This document shows, in pieces, positions 8,098-16,013 of a DNA stretch of 38,068 bases. The stretch is from Hoskinsella mucinilytica (lineage in GTDB: Bacteria > Bacillota_I > Bacilli_A > Erysipelotrichales > Erysipelotrichaceae), in the NCBI RefSeq assembly GCF_045223415.1, contig NZ_JBEQZJ010000038.1:1-38068 (forward strand), in the 5' to 3' direction. The notes below the pieces were generated by a model. The model made no database searches and was not told where the DNA came from. It worked only from the letters and a program-made list of their open reading frames with translations. Made by a program: the position numbers and the translations under genes. The first letter of the stretch is position 1. Each line of letters starts with the position of its first letter.

Positions 8098-8912
8098 TAA
8101 CATACACCTCCCAGCTCTTGCATCGCAAGATGGTATTGTTCTTCATTTAACACGCCATGATGCCATGCAACTTCATTTTCCATAAAGGAAACACCTTTTC
8201 CCTTAACGGTATGTGCCAATATCAGCACCGGTTTGTCTTTCACCTGTTTTGCTTGATCAAAAGCATTCAGTATTTCATCTATATCATTGCCATCGATTTC
8301 GATCACTTCAAAGCCAAAGCCTTCCCACTTTGCTCGAATGTTTTTTAAAGACATCACTTCTTCTGTTGTTCCTGATATTTGAAGCCCATTTCGATCTAGA
8401 ATTGCCACAAGATTATCTAACTTATAATGTGCCGCAGCCATGGCAGCTTCCCAGATACTGCCTTCTGCTTGCTCACCATCTCCCATCATGACATAAGTGC
8501 GATACTCTTTATGATCCATCTTAGCTGCTATAGCCATACCAACTCCAAGGGATAGGCCATGTCCCAATGCTCCGGTATTCATCTCTACACCGTTAATCTT
8601 ATTATTTGGATGACCGATATACTTTGATTGATAGGTAGAAAACGTCTTTAATTCCTCTTCCTTGAAGAATCCACGATCCGCTAGCGTAACAAACAATGCC
8701 TCTGCGATATGTCCCTTACTAAGGATGAAACGATCTCTATCCTCTTTCTTAGGATTTGTCGGATCAATATGCAATACGTGATTATATAATACATTTAGGA
8801 TATCAATGCCAGATAGGCTCCCTCCGACATGACCTGCCTTACTTTGGTAACAAACTTCAACAATTCCTCTACGTAACTTTTTACTATGTTCTACCAGCTC
8901 TGTTTTATTCAT
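8097..8912 (-). CDS. Transketolase N-terminal subunit (thiamine diphosphate domain)
   Basis: Cofactor-binding subunit of a split transketolase, 271 aa. Seen: AGHVGGSLSGIDIL (residues 26-39), SKGHIAEALF (65-74), NTGALGHGLSLGVGMA (112-127), and the thiamine-diphosphate/Mg motif beginning GDGEQAEGS at 144 and ending at Asn175 in DRNGLQISG. Together with the downstream gene it would transfer a two-carbon ketol unit between phosphosugars, feeding the pentose released by the operon into xylulose 5-phosphate and triose phosphate. AAAGGAAAGG precedes the ATG, and the gap to the IIC gene is 22 bases. Confidence 0.93.
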   Translation of the reverse strand: MNKTELVEHSKKLRRGIVEVCYQSKAGHVGGSLSGIDILNVLYNHVLHIDPTNPKKEDRDRFILSKGHIAEALFVTLADRGFFKEEELKTFSTYQSKYIGHPNNKINGVEMNTGALGHGLSLGVGMAIAAKMDHKEYRTYVMMGDGEQAEGSIWEAAMAAAHYKLDNLVAILDRNGLQISGTTEEVMSLKNIRAKWEGFGFEVIEIDGNDIDEILNAFDQAKQVKDKPVLILAHTVKGKGVSFMENEVAWHHGVLNEEQYHLAMQELGGVC

Positions 8913-8934
8913 AGATATATCCTTTCCTTTTTCG

Positions 8935-10206
8935 TTATGCTTCTTCTACTTCACCTAGTTCAAGTTTATAATCCTGATTATCAGAAACTTTAAAGAATGG
9001 GAACCATACCAATACACCAATAGCAACACAAACCACCTGAAGTACAGCTGCTTGCCAACTACCTCCAATGAAAGCACCGAAGATAACAGGAACGCCGAAT
9101 GGCACTTGAACACCTGTTAATGGTGGAACAATTCCTGTAGCCATAGCTGCATAAGCAACTAAAATCTGAATAATTGGAACACTGATAAATGGAATTGCCA
9201 TAACCGGATTTAAAATCAAAGGATATCCAAAGACAATTGGTTCGTTGATCGTAAATAATCCAGGAATGATAGCTAATTTTGCAAGTTCTTTGTTCTTTTT
9301 AGCTTTTCCAAATAGAATCATAACGATCAATAAGGATAAAGTACCACCTGCACCACCAATACCTGCATATAGAGAATAGAATGTATTACCTAAAATATTT
9401 GGTAATTCGTTTACTGGTGTACCATTTTGTAATGCGGCCATATTATCTAATGCCATTGGCATGTAAACAGCTTGAATCACTGTTCCTACAACCAAAGAAC
9501 CATGGATACCAAAGAACCACAATAACATCTGAACCAAAACGATAACAACCAAAGACCAAACACTACCACCTAAGGCATTTAAAGGAGAAGCTACCAGCGT
9601 ATAAATCATTTCCGCAAAAGAACCCCAAGGTGTAAATGAGAATATTGTTGCGATTGCAATCATAATTGCCCCAGTAAATAAACATGGGAAGATAGAACTA
9701 AATGTATTCGAAATAACCGGTGGCACGCTTTCTGGCATTTTGATCTTTAATTTTTCGCATTTCATCAATGCACAATAGATACGTGTTGCCGCAAGTGATG
9801 CAAAGATAGCGGTAAACAATCCTTGTGCTCCCATATAATTCATATTCAAAGCGCCTTCATTTAACGGTGTTACAACTAAAAATGCAAAGATTGAAATAAT
9901 ACCAGCAGTAACTCCATTTTCATGTAACGTTGTAGCAAGGCGATTTCCCATCAGGAATGCAGAATAAATAGCCATACAACTTGTCGTAACAGTAGAAGCA
10001 GCTAATAGATACGGCGTTAATCCTATAGTAGATACAAAGCTCTTCCAAGCATCAATTGGCAGAACAGCCAATAGCAATGCAATAGACCCAATCATTAAGA
10101 TAGGAAGTGTTCCCATCAATCCTTTTGAAATAGCATCTAGGTATTTGTTTTCTTGAATTTTTGACGCAAATTTCAACACATTGTTCATCATGTTTTCTGA
10201 TTTCAT
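8935..10206 (-). CDS. PTS cellobiose/lactose-family EIIC permease
   Basis: Integral membrane sugar channel of 423 aa with about ten hydrophobic segments, the normal length for a CelB-type IIC without fused domains. Seen: GLMGTLPILMIGSIALLLAVLP near the N-terminus, NEPIVFGYPLILNPVMAIPF (the conserved sugar-site region of the family) around residue 320, and GVQVPFGVPVIFGAFIGGSW near the end. It is the first gene of the operon, with TAGGAGG before its ATG, a strong promoter and a long palindrome upstream. CelB-type permeases carry beta-glucosides and related disaccharides and phosphorylate them on import. Here the cargo is inferred to be a plant glycoside handled by the enzymes that follow. Confidence 0.93.
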   Translation of the reverse strand: MKSENMMNNVLKFASKIQENKYLDAISKGLMGTLPILMIGSIALLLAVLPIDAWKSFVSTIGLTPYLLAASTVTTSCMAIYSAFLMGNRLATTLHENGVTAGIISIFAFLVVTPLNEGALNMNYMGAQGLFTAIFASLAATRIYCALMKCEKLKIKMPESVPPVISNTFSSIFPCLFTGAIMIAIATIFSFTPWGSFAEMIYTLVASPLNALGGSVWSLVVIVLVQMLLWFFGIHGSLVVGTVIQAVYMPMALDNMAALQNGTPVNELPNILGNTFYSLYAGIGGAGGTLSLLIVMILFGKAKKNKELAKLAIIPGLFTINEPIVFGYPLILNPVMAIPFISVPIIQILVAYAAMATGIVPPLTGVQVPFGVPVIFGAFIGGSWQAAVLQVVCVAIGVLVWFPFFKVSDNQDYKLELGEVEEA

Positions 10207-10232
10207 AATTTCCTCCTAATGTAGCGAAAGGT

Positions 10233-10252
10233 ATAAGATGCGCGCTTCTTAT
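10233..10252 (-). promoter_or_regulatory. 20-bp near-perfect palindrome in the operon leader, candidate repressor operator
   Basis: ATAAGATGCGCGCTTCTTAT is symmetric over all 20 bases except one pair (39/46, T/T). It lies about 16-35 bases downstream of the expected transcription start of the IIC operon, the classic roadblock position for a LacI-family operator. Its GC-rich centre stands out in AT-rich surroundings. Confidence 0.6.
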
Positions 10253-10274
10253 GTAACCCCTTCCTTACACTGAT

Positions 10275-10303
10275 AGTATAATACAACAATTTCTCAAAAG
10301 CAA
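10275..10303 (-). promoter_or_regulatory. Promoter of the PTS/apioside operon
   Basis: On the minus strand: TTGCTT (10298-10303), 17 bp, TATACT (10275-10280). This is a good sigma-A promoter with ideal spacing, placed between the regulator's terminator and the palindromic leader of the IIC gene. Confidence 0.72.
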
Positions 10304-10334
10304 TACTTTTAGCTAAATTAATTTATTTATTTGC

Positions 10335-10370
10335 TAAATATTTACTAAATAATTATTTTATAAATATTTA
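10335..10370. promoter_or_regulatory. Two TAAATATTTA palindromes upstream of the operon promoter
   Basis: The same perfect 10-bp palindrome TAAATATTTA occurs at 10335-10344 and 10361-10370, 26 bp apart, with further CTAAAT half-sites between and beside them. They lie 30-70 bp upstream of the -35 box. They may bind a regulator or simply reflect AT-rich upstream DNA. Confidence 0.35.
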
Positions 10371-10376
10371 GTTCCT

Positions 10377-10404
10377 GAAAAAAACATCCTCCTAAGAAGA
10401 TGTT
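10377..10404 (-). terminator. Terminator of the LacI-family regulator gene
   Basis: On the minus strand AACATCTTC (10404-10396) pairs with GAGGATGTT (10391-10383), with one G-T pair and a four-base loop, followed by a run of T. It separates the regulator from the PTS operon. Confidence 0.78.
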
Positions 10405-10409
10405 CTATA

Positions 10410-11420
10410 TCACACTATGATCTGTTTCACGCTATCCCTAAATATCACATTGGTACCTACCAGTATTTGTAGCTTACTGCTATCATGTTCATTGATTTTA
10501 TCTACCAATCGTTTTACGGCCTTTCTGCCTAGATTGATTTTATCTACTTGAACGGTCGTTAATGGTGGATCACAATATCCACATAAAGGCAGATCATCAA
10601 AGCCAACCATGGATACCTCTAAGCCAAATTCTTTAAAGGCCTTCATCGCCCCCAATGCAATGTTATCATTTACTGCAAAATAAGCAGTTGGAAGTGGTTC
10701 ATCGGAAGATAAATAACTCTTCAAATACTCCTTCATATCACTGTAAGCACCATCTAAGCTTGGCTCTACCAATGCTTCATTTTGTGGGTAACAAGCCAAT
10801 TGATGATCACTCATTGCCTGTTCATACCCATGTTTTCGTTCTCTAAAATTATTGATTTGATAAGCAGAATTGATCAATCCGATGTTTTGATGTCCCATAT
10901 CAATTAAGTGAGAAACAATTTCATAAGTACCATCTATATTATTGATAGCAACAAAATCAAATTTCTGCGTACGAAATACCGTATCCACGATAACTACCGG
11001 AATACTCAATGCCTCAAACGCCATCAGATCCTCATAATTCATTTCTGTTCCCAATAGAATTACGCCATCTACCAAATCTTGTTTCAAAACTTCTTCCATA
11101 TCGACACTTTTATTCTCATCTACCGTGATATGTGATACCAAAAGATCAAATCCCAAAGCACTGCTTTCTGTTTCAATACCTCGAATCAATTCAGAGAAAA
11201 ATGGGGTATCTCCTATGATATGTTTGGTTTTATTCAACACTACAAAACGAAGCGATTTACTTTCCTTTGCGGTTTTCTTAAAATATCCCATTTCTCTTGC
11301 GATTTTTAAAATAGCCTCACGTTTTTCCTCACTGATTCCTTTACGATGATTTAACGCATTGGACACCGTCCCATCAGATACCCCTGCTCTTTCTGCGATA
11401 TCATGCACCGTTACCTTCAT
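10410..11420 (-). CDS. LacI/GalR-family transcriptional repressor
   Basis: DNA-binding regulator of 336 aa, full family length. Seen: N-terminal helix-turn-helix VTVHDIAERAGVSDGTVSNALNHRKGISEEKR (about residues 3-34) with hinge helix region, followed by a periplasmic-binding-protein-like effector domain (LVVSHITVDE, DGVILLGTEM, VSMVGFDDLPLCGY). AGAGGTGG precedes the ATG. It lies just upstream of, and in the same direction as, the ten-gene operon but ends at its own terminator, so it is expressed separately and most likely represses the operon until a sugar or sugar phosphate binds. An inverted repeat over its own promoter suggests autoregulation. Confidence 0.93.
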   Translation of the reverse strand: MKVTVHDIAERAGVSDGTVSNALNHRKGISEEKREAILKIAREMGYFKKTAKESKSLRFVVLNKTKHIIGDTPFFSELIRGIETESSALGFDLLVSHITVDENKSVDMEEVLKQDLVDGVILLGTEMNYEDLMAFEALSIPVVIVDTVFRTQKFDFVAINNIDGTYEIVSHLIDMGHQNIGLINSAYQINNFRERKHGYEQAMSDHQLACYPQNEALVEPSLDGAYSDMKEYLKSYLSSDEPLPTAYFAVNDNIALGAMKAFKEFGLEVSMVGFDDLPLCGYCDPPLTTVQVDKINLGRKAVKRLVDKINEHDSSKLQILVGTNVIFRDSVKQIIV

Positions 11421-11436
11421 ATAACCACCTCTTCCT

Positions 11437-11463
11437 AACTAAAGTATATCATATTATTTAGTT
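11437..11463. promoter_or_regulatory. Inverted repeat over the regulator promoter
   Basis: AACTAAA (11437-11443) and TTTAGTT (11457-11463) form a perfect 7-bp inverted repeat with a 13-bp spacer. A minus-strand -10-like TATACT (11448-11443) abuts one arm; no clear -35 is visible. The repeat resembles the CTAAAT half-sites upstream of the PTS operon, so it may be an autoregulatory site. Confidence 0.4.
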
Positions 11464-11478
11464 TTATTTTAGTAGAAT

Positions 11479-12594
11479 TTAGGTTTTCATCAGCTTTTTG
11501 GTTTTCTTTCGTTCATACATTCTTTCATCCGCAAAAGAGATCAACTCATCTAACAATACACCATCCGTTGGATAATGAGCGACACCAAAACTTACACCTT
11601 TGAATTTTGCTTTACTTTTTGGTAATACAAATTGTATCCGCCTTATTTGATCCAATATCTTTTCAATATCTACTTCAGATATCAACATCACAAATTCATC
11701 TCCGGATATTCGAAAAATCATATCTGTCTTTTTGATCTCTTTCATTTTATTTGAAAATGCTATTAGATATTGATCCCCTGTTAAATGACCGTATTCATCA
11801 TTTATTTTTTTAAAGTCATCTAGATCCATATAGATGAAGTAAAAGGGTTGACGCTCCTGAATCTTCTTATCCATTTCTCTATCAAATGCCAAACGACTCC
11901 CCAATCCGGTTAATGTATCTTTTAATATCTTATTTTCTAAAAGCCCGATCTGATCCCCTTTGATCAGGATATCATTCAATAACACAAAGGTGTAACAAGC
12001 ATTGATGATCAATACAATGATCGTCATCAACTTTATGAGAACGATCTTATCATAAATAAAGTGTACATTGATCAAAAGGATACTCACCAACCATAACAGG
12101 CTGGTAATGTTTAGTTTTCGTTGCATCTCCAAATGGTGACATTCCATCAAGACTCGATAGATTTGTGTCATAAACCAATCCATACCTCGATAAGTTATGA
12201 TAAAGAACACCGTCTGAATGATCATCACACAAAAGGATAAAGTTAGATAAGTGAAGCATGCATATGCGAGTTGAACCGATATGATAAAAACAGATAATGT
12301 ATAGCTCCACGCAAAACAAAGAATAAAAAAATGCTGACGTAACGAGCCCTCATACATTTTATGTAGCGGTAGTAAATAGAAAAATCCAAAGACAGTAAAC
12401 AACCCGTTCCCATTTCCATAGATACCCAAAGCTTTGATTACATAAACACCAATCATGATCATCATGAACGAATAACAAAATAACACTATAAGAATATGTA
12501 TCTTCGGATAGCATCTCTTCACATTCTTTTTGAAAATATAAAGATTCATAATGATGACTTGAAGTACTACGATCATCTCATATACAAAATTCAT
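11479..12594 (-). CDS. Membrane-anchored GGDEF-domain protein (putative diguanylate cyclase)
   Basis: Protein of 371 aa with about six hydrophobic segments in residues 1-210 and a cytoplasmic GGDEF domain in residues 222-365. Active cyclases join two GTP into cyclic di-GMP. Seen: the metal-binding YMDLDDFKKIND (Asp257) and the signature RISGDEF (296-301), where Ser replaces the first Gly of GGDEF; this variant occurs in active enzymes. The product-inhibition site RxxD upstream of it reads KKTD, so its Arg is Lys. The N-terminal membrane part matches no sensor domain I can name. No EAL or HD-GYP protein is in the window. I see no convincing promoter directly upstream. Confidence 0.88.
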   Translation of the reverse strand: MNFVYEMIVVLQVIIMNLYIFKKNVKRCYPKIHILIVLFCYSFMMIMIGVYVIKALGIYGNGNGLFTVFGFFYLLPLHKMYEGSLRQHFFILCFAWSYTLSVFIISVQLAYACFTYLTLSFCVMIIQTVFFIITYRGMDWFMTQIYRVLMECHHLEMQRKLNITSLLWLVSILLINVHFIYDKIVLIKLMTIIVLIINACYTFVLLNDILIKGDQIGLLENKILKDTLTGLGSRLAFDREMDKKIQERQPFYFIYMDLDDFKKINDEYGHLTGDQYLIAFSNKMKEIKKTDMIFRISGDEFVMLISEVDIEKILDQIRRIQFVLPKSKAKFKGVSFGVAHYPTDGVLLDELISFADERMYERKKTKKLMKT

Positions 12595-12799
12595 TTCATT
12601 TCATCTCCTGCACCTAACAAGTATATATGTCGTTTTTATGCAATTTCATAACATCTATTATTTAAATACGCTAACATTTGTTCATGAAATCCTATTATGA
12701 TACAAATATATCCTATCAAAAAAATCGTCTATAAAAAAGTAGATATTCCTAATCGGTAAATTACGCTTCCTGTTTGGTAGATAAATGTGATTATTAAAA
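12595..12799. other. Intergenic region, AT-rich
   Basis: About 205 bp between the GGDEF gene and the terminator of the LytTR gene. It has an isolated TATACT (12625-12620 on the minus strand) near the GGDEF start but no matching -35 at a good distance. I see no ORF, no cyclic-di-GMP riboswitch signature and no convincing operator. Confidence 0.4.
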
Positions 12800-12828
12800 T
12801 AAAAAAAACGCTAAGCAACAGCGTTTTC
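12800..12828 (-). terminator. Terminator of the LytTR regulator gene
   Basis: AAACGCT (12806-12812) pairs with AGCGTTT (12820-12826) around a 7-base loop. On the minus strand a run of T follows. The stop codon of the LytTR gene touches the hairpin. Confidence 0.85.
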
Positions 12829-13546
12829 ATCGCTTTAAATAAGCAAAATAGCGATCAAGGGCTTGATCATGATAGCGACGACTTATCGGAAATAATTGTT
12901 CGTTATCCATGAGTGCATCTGATCGGCGAATCTCTTTCACATGACTTAGATTGAGTATATAACTATTATGTGATTGACAAAAACTAAAGAGTGGCAGCTG
13001 TGGTTTCAATGCCGATAATGAACCATTCCAATCATAATGCCCTTGCGCAAGCCATATTCTACAACGATGTTGAGTAGATTCTACAGCATAAATTTTATGA
13101 AAAGGGATTGCGACAGATTTTCCTTCTATTTTAATCACAAGCCGAGTATCCATATAATTCTTATGATAATCAGATATTAAGATCGTTTTGAACTTATCAA
13201 GATCAATTGGTTTTAATAAGTACCAAAGCGGTTGAGTATCAAAACAATCATAAATATAATCACGATGAGAAGTGATATAAACAATACTGCATGAAATATT
13301 TTGTTTACGAATCTCTCTTGCCAGATCCATACCATTTCCGGTAGATAGTTCAATGTCCAATAATAATAAATGATAGAAACCGTTAACGGATTGCATTTTT
13401 TGTTGAAGCGTGAGTACTTCATCAAATTGATCGATATCATAATCGACTCCTTGCTCTAGATGATGTTCTTTCATGATTGCGACAACATCTAAACTCAATT
13501 GATGTAAAAACACTCGATCATCATCACAGATTGCAATACGATACAT
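12827..13546 (-). CDS. LytTR-family response regulator (AgrA/ComE-like), orphan
   Basis: Two-domain regulator of 239 aa. Seen: receiver domain with IAICDDDRVF acidic pocket, phosphoacceptor Asp64 in LLLLDIELSTGNGMDLA, a Lys in YLLKPID, then a LytTR DNA-binding domain (about residues 130-239) with FHKIYAVESTQHRC and FCQSHNSYILNLSHVKEI. The start at 13546 has AGGAGGT six bases upstream; a longer frame merely includes that site. No histidine kinase gene is adjacent, although LytTR regulators usually have one, so its partner must be elsewhere. Such regulators often control competence, bacteriocin or quorum responses. A strong promoter lies upstream and a terminator follows, so it is a single-gene unit. 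Confidence 0.92.
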   Translation of the reverse strand: MYRIAICDDDRVFLHQLSLDVVAIMKEHHLEQGVDYDIDQFDEVLTLQQKMQSVNGFYHLLLLDIELSTGNGMDLAREIRKQNISCSIVYITSHRDYIYDCFDTQPLWYLLKPIDLDKFKTILISDYHKNYMDTRLVIKIEGKSVAIPFHKIYAVESTQHRCRIWLAQGHYDWNGSLSALKPQLPLFSFCQSHNSYILNLSHVKEIRRSDALMDNEQLFPISRRYHDQALDRYFAYLKR

Positions 13547-13583
13547 GTTACTACCTCCTGTCAAACTCTAATTTACAATTAAA

Positions 13584-13612
13584 AGTATACCATTTTTCGA
13601 TCCCTTAGACAA
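13584..13612 (-). promoter_or_regulatory. Promoter of the LytTR regulator
   Basis: Minus strand TTGTCT (13607-13612), 17 bp, TATACT (13584-13589), about 40 bp upstream of the start codon. Confidence 0.72.
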
Positions 13613-13623
13613 ACCTTTCATGT

Positions 13624-13651
13624 ATTAAAAAAGAGGTCTATTTTGACCTCT
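13624..13651 (-). terminator. Terminator of the aminopeptidase gene
   Basis: AGAGGTC (13632-13638) pairs with GACCTCT (13645-13651) around a 6-base loop. On the minus strand it is followed by a run of T. Confidence 0.85.
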
Positions 13652-13661
13652 AACACATTTG

Positions 13662-15038
13662 TTATGCTTTTTTCAAAAATGCTTTATATCCAAGAGTTGC
13701 TTCCCAAATATCGATTTTACTTGCAACTTCCCATGGTGCATGCATATTATGCAATGCAATACCACTATCAATGACTTCCATATTATATTGTGCAAGGATA
13801 TAAGCGATGGTTCCTCCACCACCTTGATCGACCTTACCTAATTCTGCAGTTTGATAAGTTACATGTTCGCTATCTAAGATATTTCTTAAATATGCCATAT
13901 ATTCAGCATTTGCATCATTACATCCGCTTTTTCCACGACTACCTGTATATTTAGCAAATACCAAACCATGCCCCATGAAAGCTGCATTCTTTTCTTCATT
14001 GACACTTGCATAGTTTGGATCATATGCCGCAGATACATCACTACTCAACATTTTTGAGTTTTTCAAAGCTCTTCTTACATTTAATTCACTATATTCACCA
14101 ACCAAATTCATGACTTCTGCTACTGTGTTTTCAAAGAATCTAGACTGTTGACCGGTTGCTCCAATGCTTCCTACTTCTTCCTTATCTACCAACAACGTTA
14201 CAGCAGTACGATCTACTTGATCCATTTCTAATTGTGCCATCATTGAGGTATAAGCACAAATTCGATCATCATGACCATATCCCAATACCATACTACGATC
14301 CAAGCCATAATCTCTTGCCTTACCTGCAGGGACAACTTCAATCTCCGCAGAAACAAAATCATCTTCTTCAAAATCGTATTTTTCTTTTAACATTTTTAAG
14401 ATATTTGCTTTTACTGCATTCTTTTCTTCATCCTTCAAAGGAATGCTTCCGATCGTTACATTCAGATCTTCACCTTCGATGACATTGCTTGCTTTCTTTT
14501 GCATTTGATCTGCGGATAGATGTACCAATAGATCTGAGATACCGACAACAGGATCTGTTTCCTCTTCTCCGATTGCCAAGTTGATGATGGTACCATCTTT
14601 TTTCACAACTACGCCATGCAATGCCAATGGAAGTGTTACCCATTGATATTTTTTGATACCACCATAATAATGAGTATCTAACATTGCAAATTCTTTATCT
14701 TCATACAAAGGATTTTGTTTGATATCCAAACGTGGACTATCGATATGTGCTCCTAGGATATTCATCCCATCAACCATAGGTTTGTTACCGATCAAAAATA
14801 ACGCAAGCCCTTTGCCCATGTTGTTTGCGTATACTTTATCTCCGGCCTTTAGCGTACCGTTTTCTTTTATGACCTCTTCAAGATCACGATATCCATATTG
14901 CTTAGCGATACGGATACTTTCCGTAGTACATTCTCTTTCTGTCTTACAATCTGAGATATAATTTTTATACCCTTCACAATAAGTAAAAATCGTTTCTAGT
15001 TCTTTTTCATCATATTTCTTCCAAGCATTTTCTCGCAT
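13662..15038 (-). CDS. M18-family aminopeptidase (aspartyl-aminopeptidase type)
   Basis: Cytoplasmic zinc exopeptidase of 458 aa, normal family length, that trims N-terminal residues from peptides. Seen: metal-binding ILGAHIDSPRLD near residue 95, the VDKEEVGSIGATG stretch with the catalytic Glu pair, KYTGSRGKSGCNDANAEYM, and ALHNMHAPWEV near the C-terminus with the last metal-ligand His. The ATG at 15038 has GGAGGT six bases upstream; a longer start is not supported. It follows glutamate racemase in the same direction, but a hairpin overlapping the racemase stop probably separates the two transcripts. It is a housekeeping protein. Confidence 0.93.
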   Translation of the reverse strand: MRENAWKKYDEKELETIFTYCEGYKNYISDCKTERECTTESIRIAKQYGYRDLEEVIKENGTLKAGDKVYANNMGKGLALFLIGNKPMVDGMNILGAHIDSPRLDIKQNPLYEDKEFAMLDTHYYGGIKKYQWVTLPLALHGVVVKKDGTIINLAIGEEETDPVVGISDLLVHLSADQMQKKASNVIEGEDLNVTIGSIPLKDEEKNAVKANILKMLKEKYDFEEDDFVSAEIEVVPAGKARDYGLDRSMVLGYGHDDRICAYTSMMAQLEMDQVDRTAVTLLVDKEEVGSIGATGQQSRFFENTVAEVMNLVGEYSELNVRRALKNSKMLSSDVSAAYDPNYASVNEEKNAAFMGHGLVFAKYTGSRGKSGCNDANAEYMAYLRNILDSEHVTYQTAELGKVDQGGGGTIAYILAQYNMEVIDSGIALHNMHAPWEVASKIDIWEATLGYKAFLKKA

Positions 15039-15113
15039 AGAAATACCTCCATTCATTCGCATTTATTATATATTGTTCACAAATGAAAGACAACTATAAC
15101 CATCCAAAATCTG

Positions 15114-15141
15114 CAAAAAAAGAAGCAAGATGATCTTGCTT
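15114..15141 (-). terminator. Terminator of murI
   Basis: AAGCAAGATGATCTTGCTT (15123-15141) is a perfect inverted repeat overlapping the racemase stop codon. On the minus strand it is followed by a T-run, so it is a compact terminator. Confidence 0.8.
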
Positions 15142-15913
15142 ACTTCTGATATAATAATTTCTTCGATAACTCGATATGATACGGATCCTTGGCAGAATTA
15201 AATATACGAACACTTCCTTCCCCTTGTGTCCTCAATTCTCCCTTTTCCTTCAATATAGTTTTGACATGGTTCATGGTTCCTTCATTTCCATCAACAACAC
15301 GAATGTGTGGGCCGGCCAACTTTTCTATTTTCTCTTTATAAAAAACAAAATGTGTACAACCTAATACAATGCTATTTGCATTTTTTAGATAGGGATCCAG
15401 ATACTCATGGAGCTGTTGATCAACAAGTGCTTCATCATCTAGCTGATCGTTTTCCACAATACGTACCAGCATAGGTGATGGTAATTTTATGATCGTATGA
15501 TCATGCTCGTATCTTGCCATCAAGTCATTGAATTTCTTTTCCTTTAACGTAAATGATGTCGCCATGACTACGATGGTTTGATCCTTTTCACCTTGGGCAA
15601 CTACCTTCAATGCCGGTTCCATACCGATGATAGGAAGTTTTGGATAGGCTTCTCTTAACTCCTTAACGCAAGCACTGGTTGCGGTATTACATGCGATCAC
15701 AACAGCTTTTACACCTTGTTCCACAAAAAAGCGCATGATTTCAAAACAATGCTCGCTGATTTCTTCTTTTGTTTTTTCTCCATAGGGAGCATATGCAGAA
15801 TCTCCATAATATATATAATGTTCTGATGGCAAGTGCTTAGATAACTCCTTTAATACACTGATACCTCCAAGTCCGGAATCAAAGACTCCGATTGCCAGTT
15901 CCTTTTTTAACAT
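15140..15913 (-). CDS. murI: Glutamate racemase
   Basis: Interconverts L- and D-glutamate, supplying D-Glu for peptidoglycan. The protein is 257 aa, usual for MurI. Seen: GVFDSGLGGISVLKEL with Asp12/Ser13, YYGDSAYAPYG, ACNTATSA with catalytic Cys75, and VLGCTHFVF with catalytic Cys186. The start at 15913 has AGGGAGGT six bases upstream. It is divergently transcribed from the hydrogenase gene; its promoter lies inside the shared intergenic region, near but not overlapping the upstream palindrome of that gene. Confidence 0.96.
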   Translation of the reverse strand: MLKKELAIGVFDSGLGGISVLKELSKHLPSEHYIYYGDSAYAPYGEKTKEEISEHCFEIMRFFVEQGVKAVVIACNTATSACVKELREAYPKLPIIGMEPALKVVAQGEKDQTIVVMATSFTLKEKKFNDLMARYEHDHTIIKLPSPMLVRIVENDQLDDEALVDQQLHEYLDPYLKNANSIVLGCTHFVFYKEKIEKLAGPHIRVVDGNEGTMNHVKTILKEKGELRTQGEGSVRIFNSAKDPYHIELSKKLLYQK

Positions 15914-15941
15914 GATAAGACCTCCCTGAATCAACGTCATC

Positions 15942-15970
15942 ATTATACCCTTTTTCGCTCTTTCTTTCCA
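15942..15970 (-). promoter_or_regulatory. Promoter of murI
   Basis: Minus strand TGGAAA (15965-15970), 17 bp, TATAAT (15942-15947). The -10 is perfect and the -35 moderate. Confidence 0.65.
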
Positions 15971-15987
15971 GTTTCTCTCTTATTTTA

Positions 15988-16010
15988 ATTTTAAGAATAA
16001 TTCTTAAAAT
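15988..16010. promoter_or_regulatory. Upstream operator palindrome of the hydrogenase gene
   Basis: TTAAGAATAATTCTTAA at 15991-16007 is a perfect 8-1-8 inverted repeat, and symmetry extends to 15988-16010. It ends a few bases before the -35 box of the hydrogenase promoter. The AGAATnATTCT core resembles Fur/PerR-family boxes; which protein binds is unknown. Confidence 0.75.
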
Positions 16011-16013
16011 AGA

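Noticed and set aside
10233..10252. Reading the leader palindrome as a CcpA cre site
   Set aside because: It does not match the cre consensus; its full symmetry and position fit a specific local repressor better.
12212..12319. Other-frame reading within the GGDEF gene's membrane region
   Set aside because: It overlaps hydrophobic coding sequence in the same direction without a ribosome binding site; the GGDEF frame explains the region.
12640..12800. Possible cyclic-di-GMP riboswitch near the GGDEF gene
   Set aside because: I could not find the conserved core or paired helices of either known class; the region is just AT-rich.
14156..14482. Plus-strand frame of 108 codons inside the aminopeptidase gene
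   Set aside because: It lies wholly opposite a strongly conserved M18 gene and has Leu/Pro-rich composition with no recognisable domain.
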